A stretch of DNA of 64,000 nt from Bradyrhizobium retamae (GCF_001440415.1 NZ_LLYA01000192.1:216024-280023), one strand, 5' to 3'. Shown: positions 35,378 to 44,082, counted from the stretch's first letter. Translations and numbers: made by a program. The notes: generated from the sequence alone by a model not told the origin.

Positions 35378-36297
35378 CAGCATCAGCCATGACTTCGACG
35401 CAACCCGGCGAATTCCGCGCCGCCGGCACCGACCTCTCCGAGCGGCGCCGCAGCGGCGTCTCGACGGGGCCGTTGATCGATATTGCCGCCGCACCCGACA
35501 TGATTGGGATGCATTGGGGTGCCGACGGAAGTGTGCGCCTCGGCGCCTTCACCACCATTGCCGCCATCGCCGCCGATGCACGCCTCGCCGCGGCGTATCC
35601 GGGCATCGCCGCATCCGCGCAAGGGTTGGCGACGCCGCAGGTCCGTCATCTCGCCACCCTCGGCGGCAATCTCGCGCAACGTTCGCGCTGCTGGTATTTT
35701 CGAAATCCGCACATCGCCTGTCTCAGGAAGGGCGGACCGGATTGTCCCGCGCGGTCCGGCAATCATCTCTACCACGTCGCGTTCGACCTCGGCCCCTGCG
35801 TGGCGCCGCACCCCTCGACGATGGCCGCGGCACTGCTTGCCTATGATGCGAAAGTGATGACCGACCAACGGAGCTCCCTGACGATCGGCGAGCTCCTCGG
35901 CGACGGCCGCAACGGCGGCTCCGACAACGCGCTGCTGCCTGACGAGATGATCAAGAGCGTCGAGCTTCCTTCACCGCTACAAGCCGAGCGCGCGCTCTAC
36001 AAGCGCGCGATCAGCCGCACCCATGCCGAATGGCCGCTGGTCGAAGCCTGCGCCCGCGCCGTGGTGAAGGACGGCACGTTTCAGTTCGTCCGCCTGGCCG
36101 CCGGCGGCATCGCTCCGGTGCCGCTGCGACTTGCGGCAGCGGAAGCGGCGTTGCAGGGCAAGGACGCCAACGCAGCGAATATCGCTAGCGCCGCCGAGCA
36201 GGCGACGGCGGGCGCGAAGCCGTTGCCGATGACGGGCTACAAGCTCGACCTGCTGAAGGGAGTGGTGCGGGATTTGCTGGAGGAGATTGCAGAGTGA
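35374..36297 (+). CDS. FAD-binding subunit of the molybdenum hydroxylase, PaoB-like
   Basis: A 307-aa CoxM/XdhB-type subunit whose ATG overlaps the stop of the large subunit (ATGA). FAD motifs: FRAAGTDL (usually GGTDL) and TLGGNLAQRSRC. Cysteines 106, 116, 124 and 142 (RCWYFR, ACLRKG, DCPARS, GPCVAP) match the pattern for the extra [4Fe-4S] cluster in E. coli PaoB/YagS. The N-terminus is about 25 residues shorter than usual, lacking the first strand before the FAD loop. A CO dehydrogenase-flavoprotein C-terminal domain closes it. Confidence 0.9.
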   Translation: MTASAMTSTQPGEFRAAGTDLSERRRSGVSTGPLIDIAAAPDMIGMHWGADGSVRLGAFTTIAAIAADARLAAAYPGIAASAQGLATPQVRHLATLGGNLAQRSRCWYFRNPHIACLRKGGPDCPARSGNHLYHVAFDLGPCVAPHPSTMAAALLAYDAKVMTDQRSSLTIGELLGDGRNGGSDNALLPDEMIKSVELPSPLQAERALYKRAISRTHAEWPLVEACARAVVKDGTFQFVRLAAGGIAPVPLRLAAAEAALQGKDANAANIASAAEQATAGAKPLPMTGYKLDLLKGVVRDLLEEIAE

Positions 36298-36309
36298 GGT
36301 GGAGATCTC

Positions 36310-36388
36310 GTAGATGGGTTGAGCCCTTGCGAAACCCATCACCTGAGGAACGGCATTGATGGGTATCGCTTCGCTCCACCCATCCTAC
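36310..36388. repeat. Dispersed palindromic repeat downstream of the hydroxylase operon
   Basis: Imperfect inverted arms at 36310-36340 (GTAGATGGGTTGAGC ...) and 36358-36388 (... CTCCACCCATCCTAC), same family as 6352-6428. It lies between convergent genes and may serve as the transcription end for both. Confidence 0.8.
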
Positions 36389-36410
36389 GCGTTGGGCAAT
36401 TCGCTCAACG

Positions 36411-37688
36411 CTAATGATCTTCGTACTCGTCTTCCTCGTTGACCTTGCTATTGGACTTCAACGTGCGCGGCCAGGATTTCTTGCTGGCGAGCGAGCCTGT
36501 CGAATACGGGTCACGTGATGCGTAGGGGTTACGCTGGGCGCGCGCGGCGACCTGTTCGCCCGATACGGCGGCGGGCTGACAGATGGTGCGGCGGGAGGGA
36601 CGGCGCATCAGGTCGACGTGAATGTGATCCTCGTGGTGGGAGTTGGAGCCCGGCGCCAGCACGGTGTTGAACTGCTGACAGGCGGCCGCCTGTACGTCGC
36701 GCAGAAAACCCTGCTCTTCCGGTACGCCGCGCCAGCCGCCCTTGACCGTGATGCGCCTGCCGTCGGCGAGCGTGAAGGCTGCGATGTCGAGCGCATTGCC
36801 GAACGCGTGCTCGGAAATATGCGCATGCGGATTGCCGTTCATGCCGCGGCAGGAATAAGCGGAGATCTGCTTGATCTCGACGACGCGCACGCCGAACCAG
36901 CGCATCGCCGCCGGCTGCACGGAATCGGTAAGCCAGCGGTCGAGCGCGGAGACGATCGGACAGGCCAGCGTCGCCGCCGGCTTCATCGAGACCTGACCGA
37001 AGGCACTGACGGAATTGCCTTGCGCGGGACCGAGCCGCGGCGCAGCCGGCGATGGCGAATGGGATGGCGGCGGATACGGCGCAGAAGACGGCGCGGTGTA
37101 ACGGTCGCGCGGTGGATAGGATGGTGGCACCGCATAACCGCCGTCGCGCGACGTCGGCACGCCTTCGGGCGGCAGATCGATATCATCCTGCTGCGAAGCG
37201 ACACCCGGCGCGGAGAGCGAGATCGGACCGTTCGACGGCGCGGCATAGTTCGGCTGGCGCGGCACCGGATTCGGATAGTTTCCTGAATGGCTCCCAGAAT
37301 AGTTTCCAGAATAGCTGCCTAAAGAGTTCCCAGAATAGTCCCCTTGGGGCGGAGCCGCCGCCGGGGCGCGCGCGATCGGCCAGCGCGGCTGATTGCCGAT
37401 ATTGGCGGGCGGCCGCAGGCTTTGGTCGGCAAAGCCGAAAGAGGTGATGTTTTCGCCGAGCGCCGCCACTTTCAGCGGATATTCCGCGCCGCACACGCCG
37501 GGACCGGAGATCGGATCGATCCGGACCAGGTCGGGGGTCTCCTTGACCGCGCCAGACTTCAGGCAAGCGATCTCGGCCTCGGTACGCCACGGTTCGCGCT
37601 CGGCGGACTGAAAAAATCCGCGGCCACAACCCGCAAGCGAGACGAGGACGAAGGAGCCGACGAGGTACAAACGAACTCCGCGCGTCAT
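36411..37688 (-). CDS. Extensin-like family lipoprotein with peptidase-like C-terminal domain
   Basis: A 425-aa envelope protein. A lipobox (VLVSLAGC near residue 21) implies lipid anchoring after signal peptidase II cleavage. The middle is low-complexity: serine/glycine/tyrosine repeats (SGNYSGSHSGNYP) then a proline/serine-rich linker. The C-terminal extensin-like domain (CPIVSALDRWL, SYSCRGMNGNPHAHISEHAFGNALDIAAF, HHEDHIHVDL, in parts) has the His/Asp pattern of M15-type zinc peptidases, so peptidoglycan cleavage is plausible but unproven. ATG 37688 is used rather than a TTG five codons upstream. Confidence 0.85.
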   Translation of the reverse strand: MTRGVRLYLVGSFVLVSLAGCGRGFFQSAEREPWRTEAEIACLKSGAVKETPDLVRIDPISGPGVCGAEYPLKVAALGENITSFGFADQSLRPPANIGNQPRWPIARAPAAAPPQGDYSGNSLGSYSGNYSGSHSGNYPNPVPRQPNYAAPSNGPISLSAPGVASQQDDIDLPPEGVPTSRDGGYAVPPSYPPRDRYTAPSSAPYPPPSHSPSPAAPRLGPAQGNSVSAFGQVSMKPAATLACPIVSALDRWLTDSVQPAAMRWFGVRVVEIKQISAYSCRGMNGNPHAHISEHAFGNALDIAAFTLADGRRITVKGGWRGVPEEQGFLRDVQAAACQQFNTVLAPGSNSHHEDHIHVDLMRRPSRRTICQPAAVSGEQVAARAQRNPYASRDPYSTGSLASKKSWPRTLKSNSKVNEEDEYEDH

Positions 37689-37879
37689 CCCGCGCACGTT
37701 CAACCAATTTATTTAAAGACTCTTCAACATGTTGAATTAACGAATTTTTGACCACGTTGCGGGGGTGTCGGCCGTCGAAAGTCCGCGGATGGACAGCGGC
37801 GCTGACTTTTTGGGCCGGGAACGCTTTGCTAACCTTAAGTGTTAGGTGCGGGCAGACGTGAACCCAGGGAGCCTTCCCA

Positions 37880-37975
37880 ATGGATTTCGTAAGTCCTCTC
37901 GTCAGCCGACTTGGCGTTGTAACCGCGTATGTTGCAATTGCTTTCGTCGGCGCGATTGTGCTTGGCGTGTTCTAG
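37880..37975 (+). CDS. Small single-span membrane protein (31 aa)
   Basis: MDFVSPLVSRLGVVTAYVAI followed by AFVGAIVLGVF: a short polar start and one hydrophobic span. AGGGAG lies eight bases before the ATG, and a strong terminator stands 25 bases after the stop, so this is a self-contained transcription unit. That combination supports a real small protein or an sRNA with a reading frame. Function unknown. Confidence 0.7.
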   Translation: MDFVSPLVSRLGVVTAYVAIAFVGAIVLGVF

Positions 37976-38000
37976 ACTACCCGTCCAGACAATGGACCCG

Positions 38001-38032
38001 AACGCCCGGTGACCAAGTCACCGGGCGTTTTT
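38001..38032 (+). terminator. Strong Rho-independent terminator
   Basis: An 11-13 bp perfect stem (CGCCCGGTGAC with GTCACCGGGCG), loop CAA, followed by five T. It ends the 31-aa gene; on the other strand it also lies just beyond the 3' end of the DUF2147 gene. Confidence 0.9.
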
Positions 38033-38042
38033 CGCGAGCCAT

Positions 38043-38879
38043 TCATGAGCGCGGCTCGGCGGACACCATCGCCAGACTGTCGGCGCGGCGCGTGATGCGG
38101 CTCCAATTGTTGCCGGAGCAGTAGAAGCGGAGAAGCGCGCAGGCCTCGACGCGAAGCGTATCGACCCCCTTCATCGACAGCGTGCCGTAATACGTTTCGC
38201 CGCTGTCCTGGCTGTAGACGCCGCCGGCCCATTGCCTTTCCGTCTTCGGCTTCATGTTGATCAGAATAGCCTCACCCTTCTCGTTCGACGAAGAATTGAG
38301 CACATAGCCGCACAGCGCGCTGCCGCATTTTCCGATCCGCACCCTTCCCTTGCCCTCCGTCTGCCAGTCGCCGATCGGCGAATCCGATGGCCCTTCCTCG
38401 GCCTGACGCGAGACGCGTTCAGCCTGTAGCGCAGGCTGCACAGTTTCGACCGATTTCGCAGGTGGTGGGGGCGGCGGCAACGGAATCGACGTCTGCTGGG
38501 CCGGCGGGGGCGCAGGCGGCGGAGTGGGCCGAGGCGGCGGCGCCGCGACGATTTGCGTCATCGATGCGGCCGGGGTGTAGACGGCCGGCGGCGGCGCGCC
38601 GACGATGGTCTTGGGGGCCGCCGCAGGCAGCGCAGGCGGCGAAACCGTCTGTGGTGCAGGCTTCGCCGGCACGACCCCATCGCGATCATCGTCATGGCGG
38701 TCGCGTTTGTGGCGCCAGTTGAGGCTTCTGGAAACCGACATCGAGGCACAGGACGTCGAACGGCAATACCTAGAGGATTCGATGTGCACCCGATGGCCGC
38801 CGATCTTGAATGAAATCGCGCCGGCATGGGCTGAAGAACCAAGCAGCATCAGCACGGCGAGAAAACAAAGCTGTTTCAT
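38043..38879 (-). CDS. Secreted DUF2147 protein with proline-rich linker
   Basis: A 278-aa exported protein: signal peptide MKQLCFLAVLMLLGSSAHAG, a short basic/aspartate stretch, then about 90 residues of proline/alanine linker. The C-terminal DUF2147-like domain is SPIGDWQTEGKGRVRIGKCG, LCGYVLN, ILINMKP, WAGGVYSQDSGETYYGTLSM. Family members are small periplasmic beta-barrel-like proteins of unknown role. It is a paralogue of the divergent gene at 39065. Confidence 0.85.
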   Translation of the reverse strand: MKQLCFLAVLMLLGSSAHAGAISFKIGGHRVHIESSRYCRSTSCASMSVSRSLNWRHKRDRHDDDRDGVVPAKPAPQTVSPPALPAAAPKTIVGAPPPAVYTPAASMTQIVAAPPPRPTPPPAPPPAQQTSIPLPPPPPPAKSVETVQPALQAERVSRQAEEGPSDSPIGDWQTEGKGRVRIGKCGSALCGYVLNSSSNEKGEAILINMKPKTERQWAGGVYSQDSGETYYGTLSMKGVDTLRVEACALLRFYCSGNNWSRITRRADSLAMVSAEPRS

Positions 38880-39064
38880 CGAAGCCTCCCGCGGGTGATC
38901 GCGGAAAACTAAGCGCGGGGAACTTCGGCTGGATGTGATTTGAATCACCGAGCCGCTTCGGTGTTGCCCGGCGCTTCGTGACCTGCATCACAGAGCGGGC
39001 CCCTGCGCCCGCGTAGTCTGTCCACATTCACCGCCACCCGCTCATGGCCGCTCAGGAGGCTCTC

Positions 39065-39796
39065 ATGAAGAAGCTGTACATCCTCGCCGCATTGTTGATG
39101 GCAACCACCTCGGCGCATGCGGGCGGCATTACCCTCCAGATCAACGGCGAGCGTATTCGTGTCGAATCGCCGCGCAACTGCAACGCCATTTCCTGCATCA
39201 AGATTACCGCGCCCGGCTATAACGGGACGCTCGGCAACATCGACCTCAAGGGCTTGGGCTCGAAGAGCAAGGACGACGACGAGGTCGTCGCGACCGCGCC
39301 GGCGGCCAAATTCGCGGCACCCGCCCCGGTCCAGGCCGCCGCGCCACAGCCTGCCGCTCCCGCGGCAACACCTGCAACACCTGCGCCCGCTCAAACCACC
39401 GTCGCGGCCGCAACACCGGCGCAAGCCGAAGTCGCACCGCCCGCTCCGCCTCCGCCAGCTCCGGTCGCCGCCGCGCCTGCACCGCAGCCGACCGCGGCCG
39501 CATCGCCCGCTGCCGACTCGCCGATCGGCGTCTGGGCGACGGAAGAGAACAAGGGCAACGTGCGCATCGAGCAATGCGGCGCCAATCTGTGCGGCTATTC
39601 CGTCAACACCGGCGAAAGGATCCTGATCAACATGAAGCCGCAGGGCAGCAAGTGGACCGGCCGGATTCACGATCCCGACAGCGGCCGCAACTACGACTCG
39701 ACGATAGCGCTGAAGGGCGCCAGCTCATTGCGCGTCCAGGGCTGCGCCTTCGGCGGCATGTTCTGCGGAGGCCAGACCTGGAAACGTGTGAGCTGA
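39065..39796 (+). CDS. Secreted DUF2147 protein, paralogue of the divergent gene
   Basis: A 243-aa exported protein starting MKKLYILAALLMATTSAHAG (signal peptide), then SPRNCNAISCIKITAPGYNG, an alanine/proline-rich linker (about residues 80-155), and DUF2147-like SPIGVWATEENKGNVRIEQCG, LCGYSVN, ILINMKPQG, WTGRIHDPDSGRNYDSTIAL. The two divergent genes share signal, linker and domain order, so they arose by inverted duplication. Function unknown. Confidence 0.85.
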   Translation: MKKLYILAALLMATTSAHAGGITLQINGERIRVESPRNCNAISCIKITAPGYNGTLGNIDLKGLGSKSKDDDEVVATAPAAKFAAPAPVQAAAPQPAAPAATPATPAPAQTTVAAATPAQAEVAPPAPPPPAPVAAAPAPQPTAAASPAADSPIGVWATEENKGNVRIEQCGANLCGYSVNTGERILINMKPQGSKWTGRIHDPDSGRNYDSTIALKGASSLRVQGCAFGGMFCGGQTWKRVS

Positions 39797-39938
39797 CTAC
39801 CAATCGCTAACCACTCGTCATTTCCCGAACGCGGTGCACCACGCAGTGGTGCACGGCAGAGCCGGGGTCCACTATCTGCCGAGGCCTGGGGTCCCGGTTC
39901 TGCGAGGCAGCGCTGGCGTGTCGCGCCCGGGACACGAA

Positions 39939-40451
39939 TTAGCGGAACAACCGAAGCAGATTTTGAAGAAAGCCTACACGCTGGGCTTTGGGCACCTCGA
40001 CAGGCTGCACCGACATCGGCAACCCTACGCCTTCTACACCATTCGCCGCTGCCAGCGCGATCGGCCCGACATTTTCCAGAAACGCGCGCTCATAGCCGCG
40101 CGACAGCCGTTCGATGGCTTCCGCGAGCGGCAGCCAGTCCACCGCCTTCACGTCGCGCATCGGTATGCGCGTGGGCAGATCATCCGCCTCCATGCGCCAG
40201 TAATGCACCACCTTGGCGCCGCCGCGCGATTCATAGGCCAGCGTGCCCAGAAACTCATGCACGGCAACGTCGTGCCCGGTTTCTTCCATCACCTCGCGTT
40301 CGGCAGCAGCGCGCGGCGTCTCGCCGTCGTCGAGCTTGCCCTTCGGCAAGACCCATTCATTGCGCTTGCGCAGGCGCACCACGGCAATCAGCGGCGGCTC
40401 CGCCTGCCGCAGCACGATTCCTCCTGCGGCCATGACAGGCGCTCTCGCCAT
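39939..40451 (-). CDS. Nudix hydrolase
   Basis: A 170-aa protein with a complete Nudix box: G38KLDDGETPRAAAEREVMEE in outline, with the REVMEETG core. It begins MARAPVMAAGGIVLR. The size and the HYWRMEADDL segment resemble diadenosine-polyphosphate/ADP-sugar type members; the substrate cannot be told. It is 68 bases downstream of psd on the same strand. Confidence 0.9.
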   Translation of the reverse strand: MARAPVMAAGGIVLRQAEPPLIAVVRLRKRNEWVLPKGKLDDGETPRAAAEREVMEETGHDVAVHEFLGTLAYESRGGAKVVHYWRMEADDLPTRIPMRDVKAVDWLPLAEAIERLSRGYERAFLENVGPIALAAANGVEGVGLPMSVQPVEVPKAQRVGFLQNLLRLFR

Positions 40452-40519
40452 CGATCTCTTCCCGCGTTTTCGCGACTGCGACCGCGAGCATATAGAGGCA
40501 ATAGCCCGGAGAATCGAGT

Positions 40520-41425
40520 TTAAACCTGCGGCTTTCGCAACAGTCGTTCGCCGGCGCTGATGCGCCCGCCCTCCGCGACGTTGTCGCAAAATTCGAAGTT
40601 CTCCGGCGCCAGCACGATGATGGTCGAGCCGTGCTCGAACCAGCCGAGCTCGTCGCCCTTGCGTACCTCCGCATCGCAGGGAAAGACCATCGGTCCCCTG
40701 CTCTGCGCATTGAGCGTGCGATCCAGGAAATGCAGCCGGATGCTGGCCACCAGAATGGCCGCGACCGGCACCAGGGTCAGTGCCTCGCCGGACGGCAGGC
40801 GTGCCTGCAGCACCGCCCGCTCGTTCTTGCAGAACAGACGCTCGACCCGCTTCAGCGCAATCGGATTGACGTTCCAGACGTCGCCATGAATGAACGTCAC
40901 CTTCTCGATCCGGCAATCATACGGCGCATGAAAGCGGTGATACATGCTGGACGTCAGCCTGAGCGTCAGGAAGCGGCCGTTGCGATGGCTTTCCACCAGC
41001 GCGGGATCGCCGAGCAAATCCAGCAGCGAATAAGGCGCACCCTTGATCTGGAACAGCTCCCCATCGGCGATCTTGCCGAACGCGCCGATGATGCCGTCGG
41101 AAGGACTGGCCACGACAGACGGATCGGGATCTGCCGGCCGCAGCCCCGGGCGCAGCTCGCGCGTAAAACAATCGTGCAGGCTCTTGAATTCGGTCTTCCT
41201 CGCTTCCGAAAGATCGAGATCGGAAAACAGCCGCCAGCAGCCAATCGAGGCATCGCGCACGAGCGGATTTTCGATTTTGCTGAACCAGCCCATGAAGCGG
41301 GTCAGCGCCGCCCGCGGCACCCGGTTGGTCAGGAGGAAGTTGAGGTCTTCCTGCTGGGTGAAGCGGGCGATCAGGCGCCGGATTGTCATCAATCTGTCAG
41401 CAGGATTGGCTAGCGCTTCAGGCAT
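40520..41425 (-). CDS. psd: Phosphatidylserine decarboxylase (proenzyme)
   Basis: A 301-aa proenzyme that makes phosphatidylethanolamine. The self-cleavage motif GST that yields the pyruvoyl group is seen in GWFEHGSTIIVLAP near the C-terminus. Other family stretches are DCFTRELRPG, SPSDGIIGAFG, MYHRFHAPYDCRI and DVWNVNP. This is the E. coli-like long form, not the short archaeal-like form common in rhizobia. ATG 41425 has GGGAAGGGA upstream, and it overlaps the ATG of the opposite gene in the tetranucleotide CATG. Confidence 0.92.
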   Translation of the reverse strand: MPEALANPADRLMTIRRLIARFTQQEDLNFLLTNRVPRAALTRFMGWFSKIENPLVRDASIGCWRLFSDLDLSEARKTEFKSLHDCFTRELRPGLRPADPDPSVVASPSDGIIGAFGKIADGELFQIKGAPYSLLDLLGDPALVESHRNGRFLTLRLTSSMYHRFHAPYDCRIEKVTFIHGDVWNVNPIALKRVERLFCKNERAVLQARLPSGEALTLVPVAAILVASIRLHFLDRTLNAQSRGPMVFPCDAEVRKGDELGWFEHGSTIIVLAPENFEFCDNVAEGGRISAGERLLRKPQV

Positions 41426-43088
41426 GGATTCGTCCCTTCCGATTCTCTCGCTGTCCGCCGCTGCGGTCGCTAGCGCCGCGGCAGTGTTCCCCAAATTGCA
41501 AGCGCGGCTGGCGCTGTCGCGCGCAAAGCACCGCTCGCTGACCGGGCATTCCAAGATGTCCAAAATGGTCGCGCGGCTGGTGCCGCATTACGAATTCGAC
41601 ATCAACGATTTCTTCGCTTCCGACGGCGCGCCCAGCGATGTCGCCCTGCAGCGGCAGGACGCCTTCTTCCGGCTCGCCTGCCTCTATGAGGAGCGCTACG
41701 CCAAGGGCCGGCAGATGACGGCCGAGGCCGCGACGCACATCTCCGACCTGCAGTTTACGGAAACCTACCGCGTGCCGTTCCAGTACAGCCGGCTGGTGCG
41801 CGAAAATCTCGGCACCAGCGCCTTCATGCAGTCTTCCGCCGGCGTCACCGTCACCGATGTCGACGGCAACATCTTCTACGACCTGACCGGCTCCTACGGC
41901 GTCAACATTTTCGGCAACGACTTCTACAAGGAGTGCATCACGGAAGCCGAAAAACGCGCCCGCGCGCTGGGCCCTGTGCTCGGCCCCTATCACCCCGTCA
42001 TCACCGACAACGTCCGCCGGCTGTGCGAGATTTCCGGCCTCGACGAAGTCTCGTTCCACATGTCCGGCACCGAAGCCGTCATGCAGGCGGTGCGACTGGC
42101 GCGCTATCACACCAAACGCTCGCATCTGGTCCGTTTCGCTGGCGCCTATCACGGCTGGTGGGGCGACGTGCAACCGGGCGTCGGCAATCCGGTATCGCCG
42201 CACGAGACCTATACGCTGGCCGATATGTCGGAGCGCACGCTGCATGTGCTGCGAACGCGCAAGGACATTGCCTGCGTGCTGGTCAATCCCTTGCAGGCAC
42301 TGCATCCGAACGCCAACGCGCCGGGCGATTCCGCACTCGTCGACAGTTCGCGAAAAGGCGCGTTCGATCGTGCGGCCTATACCGAGTGGCTGAAGAAATT
42401 GCGCGAGGTCTGCACCGAGCGCGGCATCGTGCTGATCTTCGACGAAGTCTTTGTCGGCTTCCGCCTCGCCGCCGGCGGCGCCCAGGAATATTTCGGCGTC
42501 CGCGCCGATATGGTGACCTACGGCAAGAGCCTCGCCGGCGGCCTCCCCGTCGGCGTGGTCTGCGGCGCTAAGAACTTGATGCGGCGCTTCCGCGACGATC
42601 GCCCCGCCGACGTCTGCTTTGCCCGCGGCACCTTCAATTCGCACCCCTACGTGATGACGGCGATGGACGAATTCCTCAGCCGTCTCGCCAGCCCGAACTT
42701 CAATGCCGTCTACCAGGGACTCGAGGAGACCTGGAACGGCCGCGCCAAGGTGCTGAACGAGCGGCTGGCCGCGCAGGATCTGCCGGTCCGCGTCAGCAAC
42801 ATCTCCTCGATCTGGATGGTGCAATACACCGAGCCATCCCGCTATAACTGGATGCTGCAATACTACTTGCGCGCCGAAGGGCTGGCGCTGAGCTGGGTCG
42901 GCACCGGCCGGTTGATTTTCAGCCTCAACTACACGGATGCGGATTTCAATGAAGTCGCCGACCGCTTTGTTACGGCGGCCGAGAAGATGAAGCGCGAAGG
43001 CTGGTGGTGGCGTGACGCTTCGCTGACCAACAAGGATATCAAGCGGCGGATTTTGAAAGAGATGCTGCGGAAGCGGTTTGGGCGCTAA
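41424..43088 (+). CDS. Class-III aminotransferase/GSA-aminomutase-like PLP enzyme
   Basis: A 554-aa PLP enzyme of fold type I. Motifs: HMSGTEAVMQAVRLAR, AYHGWWGDVQPG, LIFDEVFVGFRLAAGGAQE (aspartate for the PLP nitrogen), and VTYGKSLAGGLPVG (Schiff-base lysine). It resembles glutamate-1-semialdehyde aminomutase but has an N-terminal extension of about 100 residues (first part hydrophobic) and a longer C-terminus, so it is probably not HemL. The start overlaps the psd start on the other strand; an ATG 44 codons in is an alternative. Its neighbours suggest lipid or amino-group metabolism. Confidence 0.85.
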   Translation: MDSSLPILSLSAAAVASAAAVFPKLQARLALSRAKHRSLTGHSKMSKMVARLVPHYEFDINDFFASDGAPSDVALQRQDAFFRLACLYEERYAKGRQMTAEAATHISDLQFTETYRVPFQYSRLVRENLGTSAFMQSSAGVTVTDVDGNIFYDLTGSYGVNIFGNDFYKECITEAEKRARALGPVLGPYHPVITDNVRRLCEISGLDEVSFHMSGTEAVMQAVRLARYHTKRSHLVRFAGAYHGWWGDVQPGVGNPVSPHETYTLADMSERTLHVLRTRKDIACVLVNPLQALHPNANAPGDSALVDSSRKGAFDRAAYTEWLKKLREVCTERGIVLIFDEVFVGFRLAAGGAQEYFGVRADMVTYGKSLAGGLPVGVVCGAKNLMRRFRDDRPADVCFARGTFNSHPYVMTAMDEFLSRLASPNFNAVYQGLEETWNGRAKVLNERLAAQDLPVRVSNISSIWMVQYTEPSRYNWMLQYYLRAEGLALSWVGTGRLIFSLNYTDADFNEVADRFVTAAEKMKREGWWWRDASLTNKDIKRRILKEMLRKRFGR

Positions 43089-43134
43089 CGGCGTTCGCGC
43101 TCTTCTATTTAGCGTCATAGCCCTGGCTGGCTCC

Positions 43135-43315
43135 CGTCATTGCGAGGAGTGAAGCCACGAAGCAATCCATCTGTCCCCGCGCGGAGAGATGGATTGCTTC
43201 CGCCTTCGCTAAAGCTACGGCGGACGAGTCGCTTCGCTCGCAATGACGACCTCACAATTGCTGTCTTAGTTCGTCTGACGTTCAAGACGCAGATGGCCGG
43301 GACAAGCCCGGCCAT
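43135..43315. repeat. Two adjacent palindromic repeats between convergent genes
   Basis: The first (43135-43248) starts CGTCATTGCGAGGAG and ends CTCGCAATGACG, the same family as 58449-58532, with an inner GCAATCCATC/GATGGATTGC hairpin. The second (43293-43315) is ATGGCCGGG-ACAAG-CCCGGCCAT. They separate the PLP enzyme from the convergent membrane protein gene. Confidence 0.85.
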
Positions 43316-43343
43316 GACGCCTCACTGGATCAAGCCGCAACAA

Positions 43344-43961
43344 TCACGCGTGCTTGACGTGCTTCTCCAGACCCGGATCGATCAGCTCGCCCTTCATGAG
43401 AGCCAGCGGTGCCTTGTAGTACAGCTTCAGGTCGCTGAAGGGGTCGGTGAGGATCTTGGTCATCCAGACCAAACCGGTCTCGACGTCGCGGATGAAGAAC
43501 AGGTGCACGGTGCGGAACAACAGCCCGCCGATGCCGACCGCAAGCCAGATCTTGGCGACCTGCCGCATGAAGTCCGCAGACGACGTCCAGGGCGTGAACA
43601 GGCCGAACAAGGTCGGGTCGAGATACAACACCAGCGGCGACAGCGACCAGATCGTCATCAGCACGACCTTGCGCTGCAGATTGTAGCCGACCTTGATCTC
43701 TTCCTTGTGCTCGTGGGTCGCCTGGTTGACGTGGTCATAGCCGCGCGGCTCGAAGAAGAAGTGGCCGGCCTGCCGCGTCGTCATCGAGACCAGCCAGCCG
43801 ACCAGCGCCGACACGACGGGATCGAAGAACAGCATCGCGTAGGCGAACAGGAAGCTCGCCGCGCTGACGAAGTGCAGCGACTGGTTGATGCGGCTGTGGT
43901 GATAGTAGCGATGGTCGTCCCAGCGCTGGGTACGCAGTTCCTGCAGAAAGTTCTTGATCAT
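43344..43961 (-). CDS. Membrane protein, distantly Mpo1/DUF962-like
   Basis: A 205-aa membrane protein with four likely helices. ATG 43961 has a GGGGGAGAA ribosome binding site. Residues RINQSLHFVSA and RQAGHFFFEPRG, with a YYHHSR upstream, recall the NK-IHW and GH-FE elements of DUF962/Mpo1, iron-dependent enzymes that oxidise 2-hydroxy fatty acids. The similarity is weak and read by eye. It follows the methyltransferase gene and converges on the PLP enzyme. An uncharacterised lipid-modifying role is an inference. Confidence 0.55.
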   Translation of the reverse strand: MIKNFLQELRTQRWDDHRYYHHSRINQSLHFVSAASFLFAYAMLFFDPVVSALVGWLVSMTTRQAGHFFFEPRGYDHVNQATHEHKEEIKVGYNLQRKVVLMTIWSLSPLVLYLDPTLFGLFTPWTSSADFMRQVAKIWLAVGIGGLLFRTVHLFFIRDVETGLVWMTKILTDPFSDLKLYYKAPLALMKGELIDPGLEKHVKHA

Positions 43962-44082
43962 GTTCTCCCCCAAATTCCGATGGGATCGGGTCTACTGAGA
44001 TTCGATGTCCGGCATGTGACATCATGATAATGACATGTGACAGTTCGCGGCCGCGCGGTGGCGCAACGGCGATCAGGGCGCG

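Noticed and set aside
41418..43118. 566-codon minus-strand frame
   Set aside because: Antisense to the PLP enzyme, whose motifs are clear on the plus strand.
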